Translations under genes and position numbers: made by a program
Shown here: one piece after another, positions 1-6,306 of the stretch
Layout: each line of letters begins with the position of its first letter
Numbering within the stretch: the stretch's first letter is position 1
The notes under the pieces: generated by a model
Seen by the model: the letters and a program-made list of their open reading frames with translations, nothing else
The model's database searches: none
What the model was told of the DNA's origin: nothing
Assembly: GCA_937967755.1 (NCBI GenBank)
Contig: CALBTA010000327.1
Span: forward strand, 1-8,189
Direction: 5' to 3'
DNA from: an uncultured Planctomycetaceae bacterium
GTDB lineage: Bacteria > Planctomycetota > Planctomycetia > Pirellulales > Pirellulaceae
DNA length: 8,189 nt

Positions 1-554
1 ATGCGGATGATCTCACGTTCAGCGGATCGGCTGATGCGGTGCGGCACGTCGGGCGTTTGCTGCGGCGGGCGAAGCATATCGTGGAAGCTGAAAACTTCCG
101 CGTTCACCCAAACAAGACGCGCATCTTCCGCCGCGGCCGCCGGCAAGAAGTGACCGGGCTGGTGGTCAACGATCGGGTGAACGTTTCGCGCAAAACGCTG
201 CGGCGATTCCGTGCCACGTTGTTTCAGATCGAACGCGACGGCCCGGCGGGTAAACGCTGGGGCAGCGGCGGCGACGTGATCGCGGCGATTGAAGGCTTCG
301 CTAATTTCGTCGCGATGGTCGATCCCGCCAAGGGCCAGCAATTCCAGCAGCAGGTGGCGGGCATCATTCAGCGGCACGGGCTCTGCGGGGGCAAACGAGT
401 CCAGCGAGATCGCTGGCAGCCGCCGATCGTCGCCGCGGAAGCGGCCGCCGCCCCAGCGGATGATGTGTTCGTCATCGCCGACACCGCCGAATCGCCGGCC
501 GACAAGCCCAACGCACCCGAAGATTCCCAGCGCCCCTGGTGGAAGTTCTGGTAG
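1..554 (+). CDS. Retron-type reverse transcriptase, C-terminal part (5' end outside window)
   Basis: This is an RNA-directed DNA polymerase fragment. The frame is open from the left edge, with the first full codon at 3 and the stop TAG at 552-554, giving 183 residues here. The first residues read ADDLTFSG; the two bases before them (AT) fit the end of a Tyr codon, so this is the catalytic YADD motif with its metal-binding aspartates. Further on are a Lys-Thr-Arg segment (HPNKTRIF) and, at nt 150-158, VTG within QEVTGLVVN. A VTG triplet after the catalytic motif is the family hallmark of retron RTs (region Y). The thumb-like region continues to about residue 126. A 57-residue Ala/Pro/Asp-rich tail follows and ends in RPWWKFW, longer than usual for retron RTs. 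The ATG at 39 is internal, not the start. Any msr-msd RNA, the NAxxH region and a partner effector would lie upstream and cannot be seen. A group II intron RT is less likely because no maturase or HNH sequence follows. Confidence 0.85.
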   Translation, partial: ADDLTFSGSADAVRHVGRLLRRAKHIVEAENFRVHPNKTRIFRRGRRQEVTGLVVNDRVNVSRKTLRRFRATLFQIERDGPAGKRWGSGGDVIAAIEGFANFVAMVDPAKGQQFQQQVAGIIQRHGLCGGKRVQRDRWQPPIVAAEAAAAPADDVFVIADTAESPADKPNAPEDSQRPWWKFW

Positions 555-564
555 ACTTGAAAAA

Positions 565-646
565 AGTAGTAGGCACGCTCCGCGTGCCGTAATCGAGCAA
601 CAATCCGGATGTTTCGGCGAACGGCACGGGGACCGTGCCTGCTACT
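565..646. repeat. REP-like palindrome pair, family A, copy 1
   Basis: Two 25-nt arms, 565-589 and 622-646, lie in inverted orientation around a 32-nt spacer and match at 22 of 25 positions. Each arm is itself a hairpin preceded by AGTAG(T/C)A: GGCACGCTCCGCGTGCC in the first, and the reverse complement of GGCACGGTCCCCGTGCC in the second. Two of the three differences are a compensated base pair (C-G swapped for G-C), which suggests that the fold is conserved. The element starts 10 nt after the RT stop codon and may end its transcript, although no T-run follows. Confidence 0.85.
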
Positions 647-672
647 TTGAGATTCAAAAATCGTAACGTGCT

Positions 673-678
673 GAGGAG
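673..678 (+). promoter_or_regulatory. Shine-Dalgarno GAGGAG deciding the GTG-689 start
   Basis: GAGGAG ends 10 nt before the GTG at 689. The longest open frame would begin with GTG at 635, but that codon lies inside the palindrome at 622-646 and would put about 18 unlikely residues before the signal peptide. GTG-668 lacks a comparable upstream site. Starting at 689 gives a short basic region followed directly by a hydrophobic stretch, as expected for an exported protein. Confidence 0.55.
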
Positions 679-688
679 AATTCGGAGC

Positions 689-3600
689 GTGAGCGAGCGA
701 CATCGATTCCGCAGAGTGCCTGGCCGTTTCTTGTTCGCGGTTGCGCTTTGCTCTAGCGGATTGCTTCCCGCGGAAGAGCCAGTGCAATTCGCCCGCGACA
801 TTCAGCCGCTGCTCGCGAAACATTGCCTGTTATGCCACGGACCTGATGAAGCCGAAGGCGGGTTGCAGTTGCACGCCCGCGAAGCGGCACTGGTGGAACT
901 CGATTCCGGCGAGCACGCTATCGTGCCGGGCAAGGCGGAAGAAAGTGAGTTGCTCAGCCGGATCACATCCGACGACCCTGAAGTTCGCATGCCGCCCGAA
1001 GGTGACGCGCTGAAGCCGGAGGAAATCGCGGCGCTGCGCGCTTGGATATCCCAAGGGGCGAAGTGGGAAGTGCATTGGGCTTACCAGCCGCTGGCCGATT
1101 CGCCGCCGCCGAAGGTCAATCGGCAACAGGCGGTTGGCAATGACATTGACCGTTATGTCTTGGCGAAGCTGGAAAGCGAAAAAGTTTCGCCCTCGCCCGC
1201 GGCCGACCGATTTACGCTGATCAAACGTCTGTCGTACGACTTGACCGGCCTGCCGCCCTCGCCGACGGAGGTCGACGCGTTCGTCAACGACCCGTCGGAC
1301 GACGCCTATGAAAAGCTGGTCGACCGCTTGCTCGCGTCGCCCCACTTTGGCGAGCGGTGGGGGCGGCACTGGCTCGACAAGGCCCGATACGCGGATTCCG
1401 ACGGTTACGAAAAAGACAACCACCGCGCGGACGCCTGGCGCTACCGTGATTGGGTGATCGATGCGATCAATGCCGACGTTCCGTTCGATCAATTCACGGT
1501 CGAACAACTAGCGGGCGATATGCTGCCCAACGCCACGCCGCTGCAACGGTTGGCCACGGCCTTTCACCGCCAGACGCTGACGAACACCGAAGGAGGAACC
1601 GATCAGGAACAGTGGCGCGTCGCTGCCGTGATGGATCGCACCGAAACGCTCGGCACGGTCTGGCTGGGTTTGTCGGTCGGCTGTGCGCGATGCCACAGCC
1701 ACAAGTACGATCAGATCACCCAGCGCGAGTACTACCAACTGTTCGCCTACTTCAATAACGGCGACGAGGTGAACACCAACGTGCCGAAAGCCGCGCCGCT
1801 GGATGCCGCTGCGCAGGCCAAGGCCGCTGATATTCGAGCCGCCCTGGCAAATCGCCGCAGAGAGTTGGTGAAGTCGGTCGATCAATGGCTGCCGTCGCTG
1901 CGCAACGAGGCGAACTCGGCTTCCAACAGCGAAATTGCCCATCACCCGCTTGAGAATTTATCGATCAAGGGGCCGGACGGGGTCACGTTTTCGCCGCAGG
2001 AGGATGGTTCTTACTTGGGGGGCGGGGCGAACCCGGCTACGGCGAAGTACACCATCGAAGCGACGTCCGCGGCCCAAAACGTGACTGGTATTCGGATCGA
2101 AGTACTTCCGGACGATTCGCTGGGAGCGCGCGGCCCTGGGCGTGTGAAACATGGCAATTTCGTGCTGAATGAAGTTCGCTTGTACGCCGCTGGCGAGGCG
2201 AAATGGGAAGCCGGCGATCGGCAACCGCTTGTCGCGGCAACGGCTAACCACTCTCAAGACGGCTGGCCGGTTGCCAATGCCATCGACGGGGTCGAAGGCG
2301 AAGGACGCAACGGAACCGGTTGGGCGGTGGGTCCGGAATACGGCAAACCGCACTCGGCAACGTTCGCCCTCGCCCGCCCCATCGACAATGCGAAGGGGCA
2401 TCTGCAAATCGTGCTCAACCAAACCTATGGCACGCAGCACACCATCGGGCGGTTTCGCGTGTCGGCCGTCACCGGCAAGCTGCCAGGTGCGGGCATGCCC
2501 GACGACATTGCGAAACTCGCGCTCGCCGATTCGCGCGACGCAAAAGCGAACGAGCAGTTGGCCGCATACTTTCAAACGCGCGATCCGAAGTCGTTGGAGC
2601 TTAACGCACAGCTACAAGAGCTAACGAAGGCAACATCCGGCGAAACGATGAGCGTGCGGGTGATCGGCCACCGCGGCAGCAACCCGCGGAAGACGCACAT
2701 TCTTCGCCGGGGCGAGTTCAAACAGCCGCTGGATGAAGTGACAACCGGGACGCTCACCACGCTGCCGCCGATTCGCCCGCGCGATGGCGACGGGCTGACC
2801 GACCGCCTCGACCTGGCCCGTTGGCTGGTGAGCGGCGACAACCCGCTAGTTCCGCGCGTGGCAGCGAACCATGTGTGGAGGCATCTGTTCGGCGAAGGGA
2901 TCGTGCCGACGATGAACGACTTTGGCGTGCGCGGCGACCCGCCTTCGCACACGCTGCTGCTTGATCACCTGGCGGCGAAGTTGATCGACCTGGGGTGGTC
3001 GCGCAAAGCGTTAATCAGATACATCGTCATGTCATCAACGTACCGGCAGTCGTCCCGCCACCGGCCGGATTTGATCGAAGTCGATCCCAATAACCGGCTA
3101 TTGCATCGGCAGAACCGCTTCCGTGTTGAGGCGGAAATCGTGCGCGATATCACGCTCGCCGCCAGCGGGTTGCTCTCGCGGAAGATCGGCGGGCCGAGCG
3201 TGTTTCCACCCATTCCGGCGAGCGTGACCGACCTGACCTACAACAGCAGTTTCAAATGGAAAACCAGCGGCGGCGAGGACCGCTACCGCCGCGGTATGTA
3301 CACGTACTTCAAGCGGACGGCCCCGCACCCCAACCTGATCACGTTCGATTGCCCTGATTCGAACGTAACGAACGTGCAGCGCGACCGCAGCAACACGCCC
3401 ATCGGCGCGCTGGTGACGCTCAATAATGAAACCTACGTCGAGGCCGCCCAGGCGATGGCCCAGCACGTTCTTTCGCACGACGACCTAAGCGACGACGAAA
3501 AGTTGCGTTACGCCCTGCGCCGCTGCATCGCCCGCTCGCCGGGTGACGAAGAAGTTGCCGACTTTGCAAAGTTGCTCAAGACCAGCCGAACGTGGTACGC

Positions 3601-3733
3601 CGAAAACTCGGCGGATGCCAAGCTTCTCATCTGCCCACGTGCCGCCGAAGCGATTGCCGCGGAAGAAAACGCCGCCTGGGTCGCCACGTTGCGGATGGTT
3701 TTGAATTTGGATGAGTTTATTACGCGGGAGTAA
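689..3733 (+). CDS. Exported planctomycete cytochrome-type DUF1549/DUF1553 protein
   Basis: Large exported protein, 1014 residues from GTG-689. The N-terminus is a signal peptide: basic RHRFRR, then hydrophobic FLFAVALCSSGLLPA. Residues about 32-126 form the planctomycete cytochrome C domain (PSCyt1), with a CLLCH heme-c motif at 46-50. Residues about 151-360 are DUF1549, including LSYDLTGLPP, FGERWGRHWLD and a second CxxCH (CARCHSHKYD) at 332-336, which is usual in this family. Residues about 420-600 hold a beta-rich insert (NAIDG, then GTGWAVG) resembling a discoidin/F5-8C-type carbohydrate-binding module; this is a looser reading. Residues about 699-970 are DUF1553 (DRLDLARWL, NHVWRHLFGEGIV). 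The length is typical. These proteins are usually encoded next to DUF1501 genes, as here. Their biochemical role is not established; heme-dependent redox chemistry on envelope polysaccharide is an inference. The covalent heme sites are predicted from motif only. The start codon is less certain than the rest. Confidence 0.93.
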   Translation: MSERHRFRRVPGRFLFAVALCSSGLLPAEEPVQFARDIQPLLAKHCLLCHGPDEAEGGLQLHAREAALVELDSGEHAIVPGKAEESELLSRITSDDPEVRMPPEGDALKPEEIAALRAWISQGAKWEVHWAYQPLADSPPPKVNRQQAVGNDIDRYVLAKLESEKVSPSPAADRFTLIKRLSYDLTGLPPSPTEVDAFVNDPSDDAYEKLVDRLLASPHFGERWGRHWLDKARYADSDGYEKDNHRADAWRYRDWVIDAINADVPFDQFTVEQLAGDMLPNATPLQRLATAFHRQTLTNTEGGTDQEQWRVAAVMDRTETLGTVWLGLSVGCARCHSHKYDQITQREYYQLFAYFNNGDEVNTNVPKAAPLDAAAQAKAADIRAALANRRRELVKSVDQWLPSLRNEANSASNSEIAHHPLENLSIKGPDGVTFSPQEDGSYLGGGANPATAKYTIEATSAAQNVTGIRIEVLPDDSLGARGPGRVKHGNFVLNEVRLYAAGEAKWEAGDRQPLVAATANHSQDGWPVANAIDGVEGEGRNGTGWAVGPEYGKPHSATFALARPIDNAKGHLQIVLNQTYGTQHTIGRFRVSAVTGKLPGAGMPDDIAKLALADSRDAKANEQLAAYFQTRDPKSLELNAQLQELTKATSGETMSVRVIGHRGSNPRKTHILRRGEFKQPLDEVTTGTLTTLPPIRPRDGDGLTDRLDLARWLVSGDNPLVPRVAANHVWRHLFGEGIVPTMNDFGVRGDPPSHTLLLDHLAAKLIDLGWSRKALIRYIVMSSTYRQSSRHRPDLIEVDPNNRLLHRQNRFRVEAEIVRDITLAASGLLSRKIGGPSVFPPIPASVTDLTYNSSFKWKTSGGEDRYRRGMYTYFKRTAPHPNLITFDCPDSNVTNVQRDRSNTPIGALVTLNNETYVEAAQAMAQHVLSHDDLSDDEKLRYALRRCIARSPGDEEVADFAKLLKTSRTWYAENSADAKLLICPRAAEAIAAEENAAWVATLRMVLNLDEFITRE

Positions 3734-3803
3734 GGAAGCGGTGCGGCGCAAGCCGCCCGGTAGATGAAACTGAAATTCCGGAGGGCTTGCGCCCTGCCGC
3801 TTC
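3734..3803. repeat. REP-like palindrome pair, family B, copy 1
   Basis: Arms at about 3735-3760 and 3778-3803 are inverted relative to each other and match at 21 of 26 positions, around a 17-nt spacer. The core reads GCGCAAGCC, with GAAGCGG at the outer end and CCGG at the inner end. It begins directly after the TAA of the DUF1549/DUF1553 gene and fills most of the 96-nt gap before the DUF1501 gene. In the transcript it would form a long hairpin, which could stabilise the upstream mRNA or lower expression of the downstream gene. A second copy lies at 5845-5910. Confidence 0.85.
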
Positions 3804-3829
3804 ATGCAACGACGAACAACCTTTGAAAC

Positions 3830-5296
3830 ATGAATCGCCCCCAAACTGCACGCCGCGAATTCTTAACCACCACCGCCAGCGGGCTGGGGGCGATGGCTTT
3901 GGGTTCGATGTTGACCGACGATGGCTTGCTGCGGGCTGAGGATGCGATCGATGCGCCCAGCGTGAAGCAGCCCCACTTTCAGCCTCAGGCGAAGGCTTGC
4001 ATCTTTATCTTCATGGCGGGGGCGCCCTCGCAGTTGGATTTATTCACGCCCAAGCCGAAGCTGACCGAGTTGCACGGGCAGAAGCTGCCGCAATCGATCC
4101 TCGACAAAGCCCGCTTCGCGTTCATTCAACCCAACACCGCCACGCTGATGGGTTCGCCGCGGAAATTCAGCAAGCATGGCGAGTGCGGGATGGAATTCTC
4201 CGATTGGTTGCCGCAGTTGGGCAGCGTTGCGGACGAACTGCTGATGGTTCGCAGCCTGCACAGCGAAGAGTTCAACCACCACCCCGGCCAACTGATGATG
4301 CAGTGCGGCGTTTCGCGGTTCGGCATGCCGACGATGGGTGCCTGGATGAACTACGGGCTGGGCAGCGTATCGAAGGATTTGCCCGGCTATGTGGTGCTGA
4401 CCGCCGGCCGCGGCAGCAGCGGCGGGGCGACGCTTTACCAAAGCGGCTTCCTGCCTTCGACCCATGGCGGCGTTTTGTTCCGCAACCAGGGCGAACCGGT
4501 ATTGAATCTGACCAACCCCCAAGGGCTTCCACCGGAATTGCAGCGGGCGGGGCTGGATACGTTGAAGTCGGCGAACAGCCGCCGCTATCAGGAAGTTCAC
4601 GATCCGAAAATCGCCAGCCGCATCGCCAGCTATGAACTGGCCAGCCGGATGCAATCGGCGGCCCCTGAATTGATCGACCTGTCGCAAGAGTCGAAGGAGA
4701 CGCTCGACATGTACGGCGTCGGCAGGGCGGAGCCGAAGAAAACATGGCGGGGTTCGCTGGGGCACTTGAAGACGTACGACACCTTCGCCCGCAATTGCCT
4801 GCTGGCCCGGCGGATGGTCGAACGGGGCGTGCGGTTCATCAACATCATTCACGCGTCGTGGGACCAGCACAGCGAACTCGACTTCAACCTGTTCCACAAT
4901 GCCGAGTGCGTCGACCAACCGATCGCCGCGTTGATCAAAGATCTCAAGCAGCGCGGCATGCTTGATTCCACGATGGTCGTTTGGGGCAGCGAATTCGGGC
5001 GAACACCGCTGGGCGAAAATCGCCGCGGCCGGGCCGCCAACACCGGGCGAGACCATCACCCCTTCGCCTACACCATGCTGCTATCGGGCGGCGGGCTAAA
5101 GGGCGGTTTGACTTACGGGTCGACCGACGAGATCGGCTGGCACACGGAAGAAAACCCGGTCCATATCAACGATCTGCACGCGACGATGCTGCACCAATTC
5201 GGGCTGGACCACCTGAAGCTGACCTACCGCTTCCAAGGCCGCGACTTCCGCCTAACCGACGTCGGCGGCAAGGTGATTCGTGAGTGGATTGCTTAG
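3830..5296 (+). CDS. Tat-exported DUF1501 family protein
   Basis: Protein of 488 residues in the DUF1501 family, which belongs to the alkaline phosphatase/sulfatase-like fold. The N-terminus has a twin-arginine motif (ARREFL, Arg8-Arg9) followed by a mildly hydrophobic segment, so export of the folded protein by Tat is likely. Visible family stretches are FMAGAPSQLDLFTPKP at 61-76, LHSEEFNHHPGQ at 143-154, HASWDQH at 341-347, VVWGSEFGRTP at 383-393, GRDHHP at 406-411 and NDLHATMLHQFGLDH near the end. The Asp, His and Glu residues in these stretches are candidate metal ligands by analogy with the fold. Length is normal for the family and the frame is intact. The start has only a weak ribosome site but is fixed by the Tat motif. 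It follows the DUF1549/DUF1553 gene by 96 nt and is probably cotranscribed with it. The substrate is unknown; sulfatase- or phosphatase-like hydrolysis is an inference from the fold. Confidence 0.93.
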   Translation: MNRPQTARREFLTTTASGLGAMALGSMLTDDGLLRAEDAIDAPSVKQPHFQPQAKACIFIFMAGAPSQLDLFTPKPKLTELHGQKLPQSILDKARFAFIQPNTATLMGSPRKFSKHGECGMEFSDWLPQLGSVADELLMVRSLHSEEFNHHPGQLMMQCGVSRFGMPTMGAWMNYGLGSVSKDLPGYVVLTAGRGSSGGATLYQSGFLPSTHGGVLFRNQGEPVLNLTNPQGLPPELQRAGLDTLKSANSRRYQEVHDPKIASRIASYELASRMQSAAPELIDLSQESKETLDMYGVGRAEPKKTWRGSLGHLKTYDTFARNCLLARRMVERGVRFINIIHASWDQHSELDFNLFHNAECVDQPIAALIKDLKQRGMLDSTMVVWGSEFGRTPLGENRRGRAANTGRDHHPFAYTMLLSGGGLKGGLTYGSTDEIGWHTEENPVHINDLHATMLHQFGLDHLKLTYRFQGRDFRLTDVGGKVIREWIA

Positions 5297-5306
5297 AAGA
5301 ATCAAT

Positions 5307-5388
5307 GTAGCAGGCACAGTGCCTGTACCGTCCGCCAAATCGTCCTGAATCGCCCCTCAGTTGCGGCACGCGGAGCGTGCCTACTACT
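5307..5388. repeat. REP-like palindrome pair, family A, copy 2
   Basis: The right arm, 5364-5388, is the exact reverse complement of the 25 nt at 565-589. The left arm, 5307-5330, is a shortened form whose core is the palindrome CAGGCACAGTGCCTG (5311-5325). The pair starts 10 nt after the stop of the DUF1501 gene, the same distance that copy 1 keeps from the RT stop. The two copies therefore bracket the DUF1549/DUF1553-DUF1501 unit. Confidence 0.85.
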
Positions 5389-5446
5389 ATTTCCAGACAA
5401 CTCTCAAAAAACTTTGAGAATCTTGGCAGAAAAGTGTACCAGCCGC

Positions 5447-5474
5447 TTGACAGAGATGTGAAAATGTGTATACT
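5447..5474 (+). promoter_or_regulatory. Sigma-70-type promoter, TTGACA-16-TATACT
   Basis: A perfect -35 hexamer TTGACA at 5447-5452 and TATACT (one mismatch to TATAAT) at 5469-5474 are separated by 16 nt. The surrounding 5395-5485 is clearly AT-richer than the coding sequence on either side. Transcription would start near 5480-5483 and read to the right. The next plus-strand gene is the sulfatase, more than 800 nt away, so the site drives either a very long leader or a separate non-coding transcript. This is a sequence match only; planctomycete promoters are poorly defined. Confidence 0.55.
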
Positions 5475-5488
5475 ATATCAATGATCGG

Positions 5489-5565
5489 GTACGACGGTCT
5501 TCCAAGGCCGTCGAATAAGAGTGGGTTTAGGCACTGGCGTGTACGGACCTGGAGGTCCGTTCTAC
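5489..5565. repeat. Two family C hairpins
   Basis: Two short hairpins share the opening GTACG(A)CGG-like layout. At 5492-5513 an eight-pair stem (CGACGGTC with GGCCGTCG, one T-G pair) surrounds a TTCCAA loop. At 5543-5560 ACGGACCT pairs perfectly with AGGTCCGT around GG, followed by TCTAC. The flanking GTAC and CTAC ends resemble the GTAG ends of family A, so these look like another class of REP-like element. They lie just downstream of the predicted transcription start, so they would be in its RNA. Confidence 0.6.
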
Positions 5566-5580
5566 TTCGCCTGTGAAGAG

Positions 5581-5844
5581 AAACAACATTCAGCACGACC
5601 CTTGAATTGGCGGGGCCTTGCTGAAAATTGGGTGCGCTGATGATGTGAACGGATTGATGTAAGTGATTGTCAGTTCAGTGGTTAGGGGGTTTACCACGGA
5701 GTTAAAATGCGGCCAACTTTCAGCACTGGTGACCATCGGCTGCTGAAAACGATGGTGGACGTAAACGTAGTGGCAGCAGGGGCTTGCGGAGTAGGGGGCG
5801 ACTGACGTGCTGAATCGATTGCTGAATCGTCGATGGATAGAAGC
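5581..5844. other. Unassigned segment with two related hairpins
   Basis: No gene or known RNA family is recognised. Two stem-loops share their arms: TTCAGCA at 5589-5595 pairs with TGCTGAA at 5619-5625, and TTTCAGCA at 5718-5725 pairs with TGCTGAAA at 5741-5748. Both left arms continue as TTCAGCAC and both right arms as TGCTGAAAA. A related TGCTGAATCG then occurs twice in tandem near 5809-5829. If the promoter at 5447 is active, this would be the body of its transcript. A small RNA is possible, but nothing here identifies one. Confidence 0.35.
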
Positions 5845-5910
5845 GGAAGCGGCGCGAGCCGTCCGGTGCGCCACGTTTATCCACCGGGCGGCTTGCGCCT
5901 CTCCGCTTCC
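5845..5910. repeat. REP-like palindrome pair, family B, copy 2
   Basis: Arms at 5845-5868 (GGAAGCGG, GCGAGCCGTCCGGTG) and 5882-5910 are inverted relative to each other around a 13-nt spacer. Read on the minus strand, the second arm has GGAAGCGG followed by GCGCAAGCCGCCCGGTG and carries a few extra bases in the middle. The same outer GGAAGCGG and the same core occur in the pair at 3734-3803. Confidence 0.8.
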
Positions 5911-5923
5911 TTTCGGACGTGAT

Positions 5924-5947
5924 CGCGGTGGCTGGAAGCCCCCGCTA
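5924..5947. repeat. Single hairpin around GGCTGGAAGCC
   Basis: A short palindrome, GGCT-GGA-AGCC (5930-5940), is flanked by CGCGGT and CCCCGCTAC. Its right end, CTAC, is the complement of the GTAG that opens the other elements. I recall similar GTAGCGGGGGCTTCCAGCC units between planctomycete genes, but only one unit is present here and that resemblance is from memory. Confidence 0.4.
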
Positions 5948-5955
5948 CTGGTCCT

Positions 5956-6070
5956 ATGTGCAACAGGCGCGCTGCGCATAGACGTGCAACGCGCAGCGCT
6001 TAAAGGGAACCCTGGAGGCCGAACTTTTGTTGCACATAAGCCATCAATGTGCAACCAGCGCGCTGCGCAT
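5956..6070. repeat. Direct and inverted copies of an ATGTGCAAC...GCGCTGCGCAT unit
   Basis: Two 24-nt direct copies, 5956-5979 and 6047-6070, match at 22 of 24 positions. Each starts ATGTGCAAC and ends GCGCGCTGCGCAT. Between them are a partial copy, CGTGCAAC followed by GCGCAGCGC (5983-5999), and an inverted GTTGCACAT (6029-6037). GCGCTGCGC at 5969-5977 can pair with GCGCAGCGC at 5991-5999. This looks like a small cluster of one palindromic element in mixed orientation. Confidence 0.7.
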
Positions 6071-6134
6071 TGGCTGGCTAGTTGGGAAAGAAAAATCAAA
6101 CGACGGGTATTGGGGCATCCCGGGGAAGCGGCGT

Positions 6135-6203
6135 AGAACCTATCCGAAAACCTCGGGACGGATTGGCAATCCGTGCTACTTCCGAGGTTTTCGGATAGGT
6201 TCT
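6135..6203. repeat. 69-nt inverted repeat with a nested hairpin
   Basis: The 22-nt arms 6135-6156 and 6182-6203 are perfectly complementary (AGAACCTATCCG at the left end, CGGATAGGTTCT at the right), and one T-G and one A-T pair extend the stem inwards. The 21-nt loop contains a second hairpin, CGGATT-GGC-AATCCG (6159-6173), followed by TGCTAC, which resembles the other GTAG/CTAC-ended elements. No clear target duplication flanks the structure. It could be a small non-autonomous mobile element or a REP inserted within another palindrome. Confidence 0.8.
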
Positions 6204-6306
6204 TAAGACGGCGAGGATAGGGCAGGCAGTGAAACAACGTTCGCCGCGTCCAGGAAGTCCATCCGCACAATGACTCAGAAACTTTCACCCACAACGAGGA
6301 TTTACC

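Larger units (their letters stand above)
5297..6306. other. Gene-free, repeat-dense intergenic island (about 1 kb)
   Basis: I see no credible protein gene here on either strand. The long open frames in this stretch, 5590-6321 on the minus strand and 5807-6136 on the plus strand, are translations of palindromic repeats and show no domain. The island contains a family A pair, a promoter-like site, two family C hairpins, a stretch with two TTCAGCA/TGCTGAA hairpins, a family B pair, a GGCTGGAAGCC hairpin, the GCGCTGCGCAT repeats and a long inverted repeat at 6135-6203; these are listed separately. From 6204 to 6306, just before the sulfatase gene, I see nothing beyond its ribosome site. Confidence 0.75.

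Noticed and set aside
635..688. Upstream GTG start for the DUF1549/DUF1553 gene
   Set aside because: The codon lies within a family A palindrome and the added residues would sit before a normal signal peptide; GTG-689 has a better ribosome site.
4040..5059. 339-residue minus-strand open frame opposite the DUF1501 gene
   Set aside because: It is a shadow of high-GC coding DNA; the plus-strand frame carries clear family motifs and a Tat signal.
5402..5419. Hairpin TCTCAAA-AAAC-TTTGAGA as terminator of the DUF1501 unit
   Set aside because: The stem is only seven mostly A-T pairs and no T-run follows.
5956..6070. CRISPR-like array
   Set aside because: Only two full copies exist, with a partial and an inverted copy between them, irregular spacing, and no cas genes in the window.
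5807..6136. 109-residue open frame on the plus strand
   Set aside because: It covers the family B pair and the GCGCTGCGCAT cluster; amino-acid composition is repeat-driven and no clear ribosome site precedes it.
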